IMG/VR virus record: IMGVR_UViG_3300043331_000787
Location: 1-41,924 of that record
Length of the DNA: 41,924 nt
Reading direction: 5' to 3' (one strand)
From: a virus
Shown here piece after piece: positions 29,263 to 38,349 of this stretch. The notes under the pieces are model-generated. The model made no database searches, was not told the DNA's origin, and worked only from the letters and a program-made list of their open reading frames with translations. Numbering within the stretch: the stretch's first letter is position 1; each line of letters opens with the position of its first letter. A program made the translations under genes and the position numbers.

Positions 29263-29976
29263 TTACTCCCAGTATGTTCCCCCGCGCGAGCCGCGCACCT
29301 TTTTCATACCGAGTGAATCATATACATCAGCGCGCGATTGGCGACTCGCCTTGCTTTGCTGCCGCCGACGCTCGGCGATTTGTTCGGCCTCATGGACGGT
29401 TTGCGGATTGCCGCGTTCGGCCATAATATTCGCGCCGCCTTTGGTTTTGAATGGACCTATCGAGTATGCATATTTGTCGCCGTGGCTCTCTTGTGTCGGT
29501 GCTTCATGATGTTGAAACACTTCGCGCTTTCCGTCATGCCCGTGGCCGACGTAATACTGCGGCGTTGACCCGCCCCGTTGCCCCGGCCTTCCACTATGAT
29601 GCGGAAATGCCTTATGTACCGACATGCGCCTGGCTGGGTTTTCTTTTTTGTTTTTGTTGTGCTCGATATTCCAGTCATGCTCTTCTTCCGTTTCGCAGAA
29701 TGCTTTTTTGACTGGCTTGAAATCTTCAGTATGCTCTGGAAGTTTCTTGCCCTTCACGCGCTGCGACCATTCGTGCGCCTTGCCTGGCGGCAACTCGCCG
29801 CGCTCTTCAGCGGACCATGCCCATCGGCGCTGCGCTTCCGATACCGGATGCTCGCGGCCCCCACGAAGCGTTTTCACAACAGCAAAATACCTCGCCGCGC
29901 GGTTCGACTCGCCTTGGAACGCTTTTAACACGCGCACGACTTTACCCGTAAGCGAAATGCTTCGAAACATTGTCAT
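29263..29976 (-). CDS. GRPGQ-motif internal-type phage protein, 237 aa
   Basis: A 237-residue basic protein. Near residue 122 it has KAFPHHSGRPGQRGGSTPQY, almost the same as the next gene. It ends MKKVRGSRGGTYWE, also typical of phage internal proteins, with an RGSRGGTYW-like tail. The N-terminal part is mixed and the centre charged (KNKKENPARR). The ATG at 29976 follows the strong site caggagggc. It overlaps the Com-like gene by 35 bases. It is probably packaged in the head, by analogy only. Confidence 0.6.
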   Translation of the reverse strand: MTMFRSISLTGKVVRVLKAFQGESNRAARYFAVVKTLRGGREHPVSEAQRRWAWSAEERGELPPGKAHEWSQRVKGKKLPEHTEDFKPVKKAFCETEEEHDWNIEHNKNKKENPARRMSVHKAFPHHSGRPGQRGGSTPQYYVGHGHDGKREVFQHHEAPTQESHGDKYAYSIGPFKTKGGANIMAERGNPQTVHEAEQIAERRRQQSKASRQSRADVYDSLGMKKVRGSRGGTYWE

Positions 29977-30193
29977 GCCCTCCTGTTCCTTTGATAATAA
30001 CGCCCTCTGCGGTCATTTGAACAAGCGTCAGCGTTCCGCATCGCGGACAGCGAATTTCAAGCTTCACGCTACCGTCGCCAGCCAGACAACCGGTCGCTTC
30101 TAAGCCAGCGGCTAGAAGGCGCGGCTTATGGATAGCCCCGCGAAATTTATTACCCAACCGACCGCAATCGAGATTCTGACACCTGATCTCCAT
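29942..30193 (-). CDS. Mu Com-like zinc-finger protein, 83 aa
   Basis: MEIRCQNLDCGRL at the start and LEIRCPRCGTLTLVQ at about 46-60 reproduce the layout of phage Mu Com, in which two Cys pairs bind zinc and the closing IRCPRCK segment is characteristic. Com in Mu binds the mom mRNA and switches on its translation. Here no mom-like modification gene is visible. It overlaps the upstream gene by 44 bases and the downstream gene by 35. A translational regulator role for a neighbouring gene is plausible but unproven. Confidence 0.7.
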   Translation of the reverse strand: MEIRCQNLDCGRLGNKFRGAIHKPRLLAAGLEATGCLAGDGSVKLEIRCPRCGTLTLVQMTAEGVIIKGTGGHDNVSKHFAYG

Positions 30194-30404
30194 CTTCTTC
30201 TACCGCCTCTATAACCCGGCGCATCTGATCGACCGGGCCGATTATGATCTGAAGCGTATGCCCACGAAGCTGAGCCAGCTCCAAAATCTGATTTCCCACA
30301 TAACAATCGAGCATGATTCTCGCCGCATCGCCTTGCCCGCCTGGAACCTTTATTGCCGAAGAGCTATCGGCTATCGCCGCTTCAAAGCGTACTATTCTTG
30401 GCAT
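30150..30404 (-). CDS. Hypothetical protein, 84 aa
   Basis: An 84-residue protein with a beta-alpha pattern (MPRIVRFEAAIADSSS, then MLDCYVGNQILELAQL, then LQIIIGPVDQMRRVI). I chose the ATG at 30404 because it follows gaaaggggaaagacgacg; the frame to 30428 is not needed. It overlaps the preceding zeta-kinase gene end by 23 bases and the Com-like gene by 44 bases. No family is recognised; probably co-translated with the Com-like protein. Confidence 0.5.
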   Translation of the reverse strand: MPRIVRFEAAIADSSSAIKVPGGQGDAARIMLDCYVGNQILELAQLRGHTLQIIIGPVDQMRRVIEAVEEDGDQVSESRLRSVG

Positions 30405-32214
30405 CGTCGTCTTTCCCCTTTCTTTCAATCCGTGATTTTAGTGCCCTCATAATAGCATCGAGAAACCCGTCTTCTCCTTCATCGACGTAATCTCGCTGGC
30501 CTCGCTGGCCATCTTTACCATCGGTCTCGACGCTCTTGGTCATCTCATTGCCAGCTTCCTGTTCATCGCGTTTTTCCAATAGTTTTGGGTCGCTGCCCTT
30601 CGGGACATTGTTATCGTAAGCGGCGTAAAAATGCGCCAACTGTTTTAGCCGCTCAAACGATGCGCGGTTTTTATGATCGTGGGTTGCAATGTAGCGCGGG
30701 TCAACGAATCGCCCTTGATGCTTGTATCGATCTATAGCGCGGTCCATTGCTATTTCTGGCGGTAAATCTGTATATACAACCCCAACCTTGTAACCGAGAG
30801 TTTTCATTGCGGCGATCTGTCCCACGTATTGGTCGCCGCTTTTTAGCGTGCAGTCGATTAATATATGACGACGACCTGCTAGCGCCTGCTCGGCCAAGCG
30901 ATTGACTATATCCGTCGCTTCGTCTTGAAGTAGCGCCGCGTTCCATCCCTCATACTCTGGAAGTTTTTGCTTAATTTCATCAGAATCGATTTTGACAAAA
31001 CCATCGGTGTTCATTCTCTTTACAACCGTCGATTTTCCCGACCCTGGAAGGCCCCCCATATAGATTACGCGCGGCTCGGCCTGCGCCACGGTGCCATGAA
31101 GCATGCCATCGATAATACGGTTATGAAGCCGTAGGCGATCTTGAGTATATTGCCCGCCTTCGCTATGCATGTCCTTTGTGGATTTGCCGTTTTGAAGATG
31201 CGCACGAAGTTTCGCGAACTCATCGTTCAATCCGCGCTTATCGATGATTTCGTCGGCGATGCGCCGCCCCTCTTCGATCTTTTGTTGCGCTTCCTGCTCG
31301 GATACGTTCCAGGTGCGTTGGCCTGTTGGCTGTTTATCAAGATCGAGCACCTTTGCATCTGTGTGTTCTTGACCCGCAAGATGCTGTGCCGCAACCCGAT
31401 GATGGCCATTCATCAAATAGTGCTCGCCGCCGTGCTTTAACACCTGTACGGGCTTATTGAGCTGCTCAGGTATCCCTGATAATTCCTTGGCGCGACTGTG
31501 GTTTATTCGGTCCTGCGTATATGTCAGATTCTTCAGCGGTACTTTTTGCGTCGGCAAATTGTTAAAGGCGCGGTCGCGCGCTTTCTCATACTCTTTAAAG
31601 TCAGTCTTTGTTGACGCGCCCATATGGTCATGCATGCGGTCAAGACCGGGCACTTTGGCGTATGGGACATGGCGCGCACCTGGAATGGTCCGCGAAATAT
31701 GGCCGGTGCCTTGGCCTGTCAATGGCCTATAGGGTTTCGCATCGACCAGTTTTTGATGTACGCCGCGCGGCGTGACGCCAAGATGTATTTTTGGTTGACC
31801 CTGCCATCGGCGCACCTGTGGATTTTTCTTCGACGCAATAAGCTGCAATCCCGGTCGCCCCGTGCCAACGGGCTGATCGACGGCCTTATCCATGTTCGCC
31901 AGCGCTCCAAGGAAATGCCCCGAAGAGCCAGGCTTCGAGAATTGCCCGCTATCGCTTCTAACGTCATGGTGAGGCTTTGGAATTAATTTACTGCCGCCGA
32001 ATTGCCCTTGAAAACCGTGCCATCGAATCATGCCCATTGTTTCGTTGACATGCGCTAGGGCGTTTTTGATTTTCTGCGCGGTTTCGAAATCGCCATCGTT
32101 TACAGCGCGCTCCATTGCACCCGGCGCATCTTCGCAAAATTTATTGCACCGCGCTAACAGAGCCTCCAAGTCTCGATCTGCTTCGGCGGCTGCTTTATTC
32201 GTTTTTGAAGTCAT
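30382..32214 (-). CDS. Polyvalent protein: ParB-like domain plus zeta-toxin-like kinase, 610 aa
   Basis: Residues about 225-295 look like a ParB/Srx-type domain (INHSRAKELSG, then YLMNGHHRVAAQHLAG). Residues about 384-540 are a zeta-toxin-like P-loop kinase: GLPGSGKST at about 389-396, IDSDEIK near 410, HILIDCTLKS near 452, and a basic RYKHQGRFVDP segment near 497. Such ParB plus zeta combinations are known in polyvalent phage proteins, probably injected and involved in takeover or conflict with host systems. The N-terminal segment SDSGQFSKPGSSG is a linker. The start is the ATG at 32214, which overlaps the previous stop (ATGA) and has ggaaaag upstream; a GTG at 32220 is an alternative. Confidence 0.8.
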   Translation of the reverse strand: MTSKTNKAAAEADRDLEALLARCNKFCEDAPGAMERAVNDGDFETAQKIKNALAHVNETMGMIRWHGFQGQFGGSKLIPKPHHDVRSDSGQFSKPGSSGHFLGALANMDKAVDQPVGTGRPGLQLIASKKNPQVRRWQGQPKIHLGVTPRGVHQKLVDAKPYRPLTGQGTGHISRTIPGARHVPYAKVPGLDRMHDHMGASTKTDFKEYEKARDRAFNNLPTQKVPLKNLTYTQDRINHSRAKELSGIPEQLNKPVQVLKHGGEHYLMNGHHRVAAQHLAGQEHTDAKVLDLDKQPTGQRTWNVSEQEAQQKIEEGRRIADEIIDKRGLNDEFAKLRAHLQNGKSTKDMHSEGGQYTQDRLRLHNRIIDGMLHGTVAQAEPRVIYMGGLPGSGKSTVVKRMNTDGFVKIDSDEIKQKLPEYEGWNAALLQDEATDIVNRLAEQALAGRRHILIDCTLKSGDQYVGQIAAMKTLGYKVGVVYTDLPPEIAMDRAIDRYKHQGRFVDPRYIATHDHKNRASFERLKQLAHFYAAYDNNVPKGSDPKLLEKRDEQEAGNEMTKSVETDGKDGQRGQRDYVDEGEDGFLDAIMRALKSRIERKGKDDDAKNSTL

Positions 32215-32471
32215 CGCCACTTTTCCAATCGTCGTTCCATTTTTTCCATGTATGCTTCGAGGCGCGCATCCTGTCTTCGCGTTGCTTCTGCAAGCGCAGC
32301 AACGTCCCGTGAGATCGCAATGACGTTACCGACATTTGCATTTGTGATTGCCGTAAGAGACTTAAGTTCGTCATTAAACTGAACGCCGTTCCAAGCGAGA
32401 AGAGCAACAAGAACACCAACGACAACCTCAAGGCAAAACTTAAGCACGTCAGTAAGATGGCTAGTCTGCAT
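32211..32471 (-). CDS. Single-span membrane protein with coiled coil, 86 aa
   Basis: An 86-residue protein with one hydrophobic segment (residues about 9-27, LKFCLEVVVGVLVALLAW) and a coiled-coil tail. This is the layout of inner-membrane spanin subunits and of small coiled-coil membrane proteins, but it lies among polyvalent genes rather than in the lysis module, so spanin is only one option. The ATG at 32471 follows aatagggggcg. It is coupled by ATGA to the ParB/zeta gene. Confidence 0.6.
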   Translation of the reverse strand: MQTSHLTDVLKFCLEVVVGVLVALLAWNGVQFNDELKSLTAITNANVGNVIAISRDVAALAEATRRQDARLEAYMEKMERRLEKWR

Positions 32472-32509
32472 AGCGCGGTTCGCCCCCTATTGCACTTACA
32501 CATTGGCCT

Positions 32510-35500
32510 TTACAGTCCGAAGTAATTCAGAATGCGAGATTTGATTCCTTTGATCAATAATCCTATATGTGCAGACTTAGCCAATGCTGGCGTGATGCTC
32601 AAGACAACCTTGCGCTGGTTATCGATGTCGGTCCAATGAGCATCCTCGAACGGCGAGTCGGAATACCTGTGCGTGTCGATATGGAAGTCACCCTCACGCG
32701 GACTTCTGTCTCCGCGCCCTATGGATTGATATAGACCAGCCGCATCTACCGGACGCCCGGCAATTTGTATCGAATCGCCGGTTTGAAGATTATGCCCGGC
32801 CTGGCTTGTCTTATCGATGAAGATAACCGATGGCTCGCCTTTTTGTTTATGACTCGCCCATTCTTCTTTGCGTTTAGCCACTACGCGCTCGATTGCTTGT
32901 TCTTGCGTGATGCCATGCTCCTTGGCGAGCTTCTCGGCATCTTCTTTGAACTTGGCTCGCTTGTTCAATTCCGTCAAATCATATTGAGCCTTTATGCCTT
33001 GCTTGCGAAGCGCCATCGCGATAGACGCCCTATGGGTATCGTTATCAACAAACACGATATGCTGGTTTCGCCCCTCCTTAATGTGCGCTTTGATCTTATC
33101 AACGACGCTCCGCGTTTTTCCGTTGTCTTCACCCCCGTGCAAATTTTTCCAGTGGGCTTGCTCCATTTCTTTTTGAAGACGCTGGGCAACGCGCTGTTGA
33201 ACATACAATTTATTTTTACCCATGCGCTTCGCTTTGGCGGTTTCCTCAGTTGTGATCTTGTCTTTCAGCGCCTCGTATCCAGCTTCGATGGTTTTCTGTT
33301 TTTCGATCTGCGCTGGCGTTCGCTTCGCAGTATAGTCGTTGTTAACGACCTTGTAATTAGGACGGGTTTTAAATTCATCGCCGCTTAGGAATGGAGAAAA
33401 TTTCTGATAGACCATGCTTTGCAGGGCTTCGTCTTGAGCATTCGTGCCAGCGCCAGCGCCAGCATACATGCGACCAAATCCGACCTTGCTGCCAATTTTC
33501 GACCGAAACATCGGTCGTCCGCGCTTGTCTTCGCCGACATGCTCTTTTGTTGACCAGTTAAGCCATTCGTAAATTTCATCCATCGATTCTCGCGCCGGTG
33601 ATGCGCTTAGCCCAACGCGATGCTTAAATGGCAAATTCACAATGCGCCGCGCTGCCGTACCCATTTTCTCCGATTGCTGGCTTTTCAAATTTTGCGGTTC
33701 GTCGATGGTCGCTGAATGAAACCCGTGTCCGATAATAGCGTCCACGTCGCTCTGCGATTTAAGAGCATCGCTATGCGACGCAATAACCATCATGCCCGGC
33801 TTGACCTGCGCCCAAAACTTGGCGCGCTCTTCTTTGGTTTGCTTTTCCGGTATGACAATAAACGGAATGGTCGTTGCGCGGCTTAATTGGTCGGCCCATT
33901 GGGCGGTCAACCCATCGGGCACAAGCGCCAGGTGCTTGGAGTTGGGATTCTCTTTCAGGAGATGCGAAATAAATCCGGCGCTGGTTAATGTCTTACCGGC
34001 CCCGGTTGTACGGGTGATCAATCCACCGCCTACTTTGCGAAGCCAGTTAACGTCGTTGCGTTGGCCCTGTCTATACAGAAATGGCACTTTCTCCCCAGCA
34101 TCGTTAATCCATTCGGTTCGAAAGTGCGGCGGATTGTCGAGACTCGTAACTGGGCTATTGTCTGTTTTGACCTTGTTTAGCTCCTGGGTCTCTTTATTGA
34201 CTATCGGCGCATTGCGCCCCCAGCGTTGGGCAAAGTAACTGGCGTTCGCGCTAATCTGATACTGCGGCAAAGGCTCGCCACCCTCTGAGCCGATAATTTT
34301 GTGCGTGATCTTTATTTCCGGTGGGAGCTTATTCGGATTGATACCAAGCTCTTCTTTCAAGATGCGCTCGGCGTTCTCGCGCGACGACCCGACGTTGACC
34401 GATAGCCTGTCGTCGATACCGGCCTGGGCATGTTTCATAGCTGCCAATAACGACCCGCTGGCGGACAATGACCCGAAGGCGCGACCAATATTTTCCCGGC
34501 GCTGAAGGATATTCTGCGCCTCCATCCGCATGATAGTTGCTTCCGCGCTCAGCTCGCCGTTGTTTTTTTGCTTTTGGATTTTTTCGTAACTGTCCTTTAG
34601 CTTGGCATCTGTCTCCAGCGCCTTTTTTTCCATCTGCAACAGGTTGGCCTTGTTGTCTTGCTCGATGGCATCGATAATTGCTGAGATTGATTTGCCTTTT
34701 AGCTGGCGCGTCCGCGCCTGGTTTACGAGCCAATGGCCAACGACGGCTGCGGCAACGTCCGGCGAAAATGCATGCGCCAATCGCCCTACGTCCAGCTCGA
34801 TGCCGGTATGCTTCCCCACAAGACCGGTCAAGGCTGCGGCTGCGGCTCCGCTAACAAAACCTTTCTTGCGTTTCAGCATGCCATTTAGAAATTCGCTCGC
34901 GCCGTCTTGGACACCGCCGTTGATTGCATACCCCGTTTCGTCATTCCAGTGCTCCGATACGACCGCATAAAAGCTTTCGTTCAGGTCCATCTGCGCGGCA
35001 TCACGATAGCGCTTCTCGGCCTCGGCAATCTTCTCTTCGGTTACGGCTTCTACTGCCTTAAGCCTGAGCTGTTCTATGGCCGTCGCCACGACTGCCGTTT
35101 CTGGCCGTGGCAGTTTCGGCGGCATGATTTGCTTTATCTCGCCCGCTTCGGCACGGGCCTTTTGCAATTCGCCGAATGCCTTGACGGCCTGCTCAGCGGC
35201 CTCTCTGTCCCGCGTATAGAGAAGCCGCGCCAGCGGGTCTTCTGCTTCTTGTGTGGCGCGGATGAGAACGGCATCCCTCTTGGCCTCTTCACGAAGCTCT
35301 TCGTTTTCCTGGCGACGTTTCATGGCCTCTGCGGCCTTTTTGGTAAAATCCTCTATGATGGCATTCTCGACTTCCTGGGGGGTTGTGGCATCGAGTGGGA
35401 TTTGCGGTGCCTCGACTTCCAACGGTTCGCTCTCTCGCGCGGCCAATTGGGCCAAGGCTTGAAGATCGGCTTCCCGCTGGGCCTCTTGGTCTTGCGCTGG

Positions 35501-37477
35501 CTGTTCGTCGTCTACCAGGGCAGCGGTTGGCAACGTGACGCCTTCCTGCTCGACCGCCTGCTCTTCGCCCTTTGGAAATAACTCTGCCTGGAAATGCTCA
35601 AGCGCCTTTTCATAGACCTTGTAGCGTCTGAGCGCGGCATCCTTTTGAAAGCGTCGCTCGATTTGGTCGCGCACCCTTGCCAACGCCTTGCCATATGCCA
35701 GCGCTAGCTCCGGCTCCATGCCTGCGTCTTCGGCCTGTTTGCTCGCGCTTTGGGCGACGATATCTTTCTCAACTTTGGTAAGACCATGCTTCGAAATTCC
35801 CACGGATTGGAGAAAGCCCGATTCTACTTCGCGGGCGCGCGCATTCGCCTGGCCGCGCACTTCGCGAAGCTTTTGCTCGAACGGCTCGCGCTCTTTTTTG
35901 CGCTCTTCATACGCCTGCCAGCGCTCCACATCTTTTCGTTGTTCATGGAGCTTGCCCATCTGAAAAGATGCATGAGCCATGCCCGAAGTATCGCTCGCCG
36001 CTTCATCGGCCCAAGAACCCATTTTATAGCCGTGTCGCCTGGCTTCGCCTGGGTCTATGACGGCCTGGCCATCGGGTCGTTTCGTAATCAGAATATGCCG
36101 CCCGTGCATTGGGGATTCGGGGTCGGTTACGGTAATCCAAATGCTCGCGCCCACTGGCACGGCGTCCCAATCGATGCGCCCGCCGCCCGGCACTGTGGGC
36201 GTTTTGATGATGGCTTTTATGACAGTCGGAGCGACGACAAGCGTAATGCCTTTCCAGGTATCTTCCTCGCGACGCGAAACCCCCACGCTCTTTAGGACAA
36301 TCGCCGCCACTATGCCGCCGCCAGTCGATACCGGATCGCCTGTATTCTTCTCAACCTGGACCGCCCGATCATCCCACAACTCGATCATTGCCGGGTCTTT
36401 TTTGTTTGTGACCGCAAGCGGAGCGCCGATATATTCCAGACACCAATCCTGTATATCCCGTTTTGCCCGTGGGTCTATTGCGCGAGCGGTAAATATTCTG
36501 ACTTCTCTACCCTCGGCGAGCCATGCTTTAACGCGGGCTAACATTGCCGGAATTGGCGGGCCTATCGTTTCATGATCGCCGTTGTAGTACGCCAACGTTC
36601 CATCCAGATCGACCCCTATCCAACCAGCTTGGGACTTCTTCGCGCTGTCATTGCAATACCCCGTATCCGATGGTTCATCGCCGCAAATAATACACCGCGG
36701 ATGACCGTTGGCATGCGTCCACTGCGCGGGTTTGAACCGATGACGCTCTTTGGCCTGTGGCTTGTTTTTGTTTCGCCGGATGGTTTCGTTTTCTGCCTGA
36801 AGCATAAACGACGACTTCTCCACCTGCTTCAGCTTCTCGTAATAGTCTTGCTGCTCAGTCAAATGGTCCATCGCAATTTCAGTCGCCAGCTCCCTATCGT
36901 CGGTGTGCTCTAATTCAACCCTAATCCCCGCTTCGAGTTTAGCGCGGTCGAAATCTTTCGGGTCACGTTTATCGGCAAGTCCGCCAGACAGCTTTTGCTG
37001 AAATGCCTTCTTCGCGTGTTTCAAGTCGCCCTCTTCGAGCCAGTCTTTAAATTCATCGATAGAGAGCGCCTTGATGTTGCCGATACCCTTCCAGCCTTTC
37101 TGGTAATTAGACAGATAGAGCGCCTTGGCATCTTCCAAATTGCCGCATCCTAGAATCGCTTTGTGTTCGTCGAAGGCCCCGGTTTCTGGCACTATCTGAT
37201 TGACGATATAAACACGCTGCGACTCCGGCTCCGGTCCAATAAACACATCGAGCTGGTCTTTATCCGCACCTTGATAACCGCGAATATAACCGTAATGCGC
37301 GGTCATCCGCCGCTGCCAACGCTCGCCGGTAAACGAATTGACTCCTGATCGAATCGAGCCTTTTGGATTTTCAATTGAGATGGCAAGCCCATGAAGCCTA
37401 ATATGGGCCTTCTTGTAATTGCCCGCGCTGGCTTGAGCTTCGGTCGGCCTACTGGTTTGCGTTACTACTAGATTCAT
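32510..37477 (-). CDS. Polyvalent protein: pyrophosphatase-like, HAD-like and SNF2/SF2 helicase, 1655 aa
   Basis: Residues 20-150 contain AHYGYIRGYQGADKDQLDVF, VYIVNQIVPETGAFDEHKAI and YLSNYQKGWKGIG, as in the inorganic-pyrophosphatase-like domain of phage polyvalent proteins. Residues 175-225 carry ELEHTDDRELATEIAMDHL, a DUF5661-like motif. A Cys knuckle RCIICGDEPSDTGYC is near 261. Residues 284-375 are HAD-like (GVDLDGTLA, IFTAR, ELWDDR). Residues 400-1100 are mostly charged coiled coil. Residues 1130-1625 are an SNF2/SF2-type helicase: TTGAGKT near 1153, DEPQ near 1258, SASPAR near 1290, QSIGRGDR near 1587. The parallel to polyvalent proteins suggests injection or packaging and early DNA handling (inference). 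Confidence 0.8.
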   Translation of the reverse strand: MNLVVTQTSRPTEAQASAGNYKKAHIRLHGLAISIENPKGSIRSGVNSFTGERWQRRMTAHYGYIRGYQGADKDQLDVFIGPEPESQRVYIVNQIVPETGAFDEHKAILGCGNLEDAKALYLSNYQKGWKGIGNIKALSIDEFKDWLEEGDLKHAKKAFQQKLSGGLADKRDPKDFDRAKLEAGIRVELEHTDDRELATEIAMDHLTEQQDYYEKLKQVEKSSFMLQAENETIRRNKNKPQAKERHRFKPAQWTHANGHPRCIICGDEPSDTGYCNDSAKKSQAGWIGVDLDGTLAYYNGDHETIGPPIPAMLARVKAWLAEGREVRIFTARAIDPRAKRDIQDWCLEYIGAPLAVTNKKDPAMIELWDDRAVQVEKNTGDPVSTGGGIVAAIVLKSVGVSRREEDTWKGITLVVAPTVIKAIIKTPTVPGGGRIDWDAVPVGASIWITVTDPESPMHGRHILITKRPDGQAVIDPGEARRHGYKMGSWADEAASDTSGMAHASFQMGKLHEQRKDVERWQAYEERKKEREPFEQKLREVRGQANARAREVESGFLQSVGISKHGLTKVEKDIVAQSASKQAEDAGMEPELALAYGKALARVRDQIERRFQKDAALRRYKVYEKALEHFQAELFPKGEEQAVEQEGVTLPTAALVDDEQPAQDQEAQREADLQALAQLAARESEPLEVEAPQIPLDATTPQEVENAIIEDFTKKAAEAMKRRQENEELREEAKRDAVLIRATQEAEDPLARLLYTRDREAAEQAVKAFGELQKARAEAGEIKQIMPPKLPRPETAVVATAIEQLRLKAVEAVTEEKIAEAEKRYRDAAQMDLNESFYAVVSEHWNDETGYAINGGVQDGASEFLNGMLKRKKGFVSGAAAAALTGLVGKHTGIELDVGRLAHAFSPDVAAAVVGHWLVNQARTRQLKGKSISAIIDAIEQDNKANLLQMEKKALETDAKLKDSYEKIQKQKNNGELSAEATIMRMEAQNILQRRENIGRAFGSLSASGSLLAAMKHAQAGIDDRLSVNVGSSRENAERILKEELGINPNKLPPEIKITHKIIGSEGGEPLPQYQISANASYFAQRWGRNAPIVNKETQELNKVKTDNSPVTSLDNPPHFRTEWINDAGEKVPFLYRQGQRNDVNWLRKVGGGLITRTTGAGKTLTSAGFISHLLKENPNSKHLALVPDGLTAQWADQLSRATTIPFIVIPEKQTKEERAKFWAQVKPGMMVIASHSDALKSQSDVDAIIGHGFHSATIDEPQNLKSQQSEKMGTAARRIVNLPFKHRVGLSASPARESMDEIYEWLNWSTKEHVGEDKRGRPMFRSKIGSKVGFGRMYAGAGAGTNAQDEALQSMVYQKFSPFLSGDEFKTRPNYKVVNNDYTAKRTPAQIEKQKTIEAGYEALKDKITTEETAKAKRMGKNKLYVQQRVAQRLQKEMEQAHWKNLHGGEDNGKTRSVVDKIKAHIKEGRNQHIVFVDNDTHRASIAMALRKQGIKAQYDLTELNKRAKFKEDAEKLAKEHGITQEQAIERVVAKRKEEWASHKQKGEPSVIFIDKTSQAGHNLQTGDSIQIAGRPVDAAGLYQSIGRGDRSPREGDFHIDTHRYSDSPFEDAHWTDIDNQRKVVLSITPALAKSAHIGLLIKGIKSRILNYFGL

Positions 37478-37787
37478 TCGATTGTTTACGCGCGGCTTCT
37501 CGCATTCTGGCGTCTTCTAAATGCTTCTTTCGTTGCTCAACGCGCCGGTCGATTTCTTTGTTTACCCTCTCCGCGAAAGTGTCCGCTCTAAAGACCGCAC
37601 GCCATAGACGCCTGTACCAACATCGATCTTGTTCCGCTACCACCGTCATCAGCGATGCAACGGCAATCTCCATTCGGTCAAGTCGCGATTCGTGATCGAC
37701 GACGAATTGTTGCCATTGAGTTAATTCGTCTTTGACCCTACGTAATTTTTCATGACGATTTAGTTCGCGTACAGTGTGGTTAGCCAC
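37449..37787 (-). CDS. Charged coiled-coil protein, 112 aa
   Basis: A 112-residue Arg/Glu-rich protein, helical throughout, with an N-terminal coiled coil (about 10-50) and an amphipathic WYRRLWRAVFRA segment near 57-68. No signal peptide or clear membrane segment. The start is the GTG at 37787. It overlaps the polyvalent gene by 29 bases. It follows the endolysin in the operon and may be a lysis accessory or an internal protein, function not known. Confidence 0.55.
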   Translation of the reverse strand: MANHTVRELNRHEKLRRVKDELTQWQQFVVDHESRLDRMEIAVASLMTVVAEQDRCWYRRLWRAVFRADTFAERVNKEIDRRVEQRKKHLEDARMREAARKQSNESSSNANQ

Positions 37788-37812
37788 GGTTGAACCATTT
37801 CTTTCCAGGTTT

Positions 37813-38349
37813 TTAAACCCTACGAAGCCAGCCCCGCAAAAAAAGTCTAAGCGTAGACAAGCGCGCCTCGATAGCTTTTATCAAATCGTGAGTACCCGAT
37901 GCCCCGACAAGCAAAAACGCGAGCTGCATGCCGTTCATGAGTTTTAGCAAGGCCACTTGATCGGCATAGCTGTTTATCGCGCGCAACGTTTCAGGCCCCA
38001 TTTTGCCATCGACAGCGACCGGTACGCCAAGCACAGATAATGCAACCTGCGCGCATAAGGTCGCGCGCACGGGCGCTCCTGGCGGGTCGAAATTTACCGC
38101 GCTTTCGAATAACTGAAATGCGATATCGATATTTCTTACCTGCTCGAAATTCACCGGGTCGCCATAGTCGCGCTTGTAAATCTCGATAGCCTGCTCAGCG
38201 GTCAAAGACGCGATATCTAAATCTGGATATGCAAGTTTACTAAGACCAAACTTAGTCGGCCCACCACTGTCGCCTTCTACGTTGTGGTATTCGACGCCCT
38301 CAAGATCAAAGAGCCGATAAACGGCCCTCACAAAAAGTGGGTCTGTCAT
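37813..38349 (-). CDS. GH108-type endolysin (N-acetylmuramidase), 178 aa
   Basis: The N-terminal pattern of GH108 lysozymes is seen: a catalytic Glu at about 17 (FDLEGVEYHN), then GDSGGPTKFGLSK and helices to residue 100, as in hydrolases that cut the glycan backbone of peptidoglycan. A C-terminal peptidoglycan-binding region (VDGKMGPETLRAIN, 115-130) follows, typical of PG-binding domain 3. The usual EGG is EGV here, a small deviation. There is no signal peptide, so a holin is needed; a small membrane protein of this kind lies upstream. It overlaps the previous stop as ATGA. Confidence 0.82.
   Translation of the reverse strand: MTDPLFVRAVYRLFDLEGVEYHNVEGDSGGPTKFGLSKLAYPDLDIASLTAEQAIEIYKRDYGDPVNFEQVRNIDIAFQLFESAVNFDPPGAPVRATLCAQVALSVLGVPVAVDGKMGPETLRAINSYADQVALLKLMNGMQLAFLLVGASGTHDLIKAIEARLSTLRLFLRGWLRRV

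Noticed and set aside
34907-35581. Long rightward ORF of 224 codons opposite the polyvalent gene
   Set aside because: It lies fully within the large leftward polyvalent gene, has no ribosome binding site and its product has shadow-like composition (Leu, Phe and Arg rich) with no motif.
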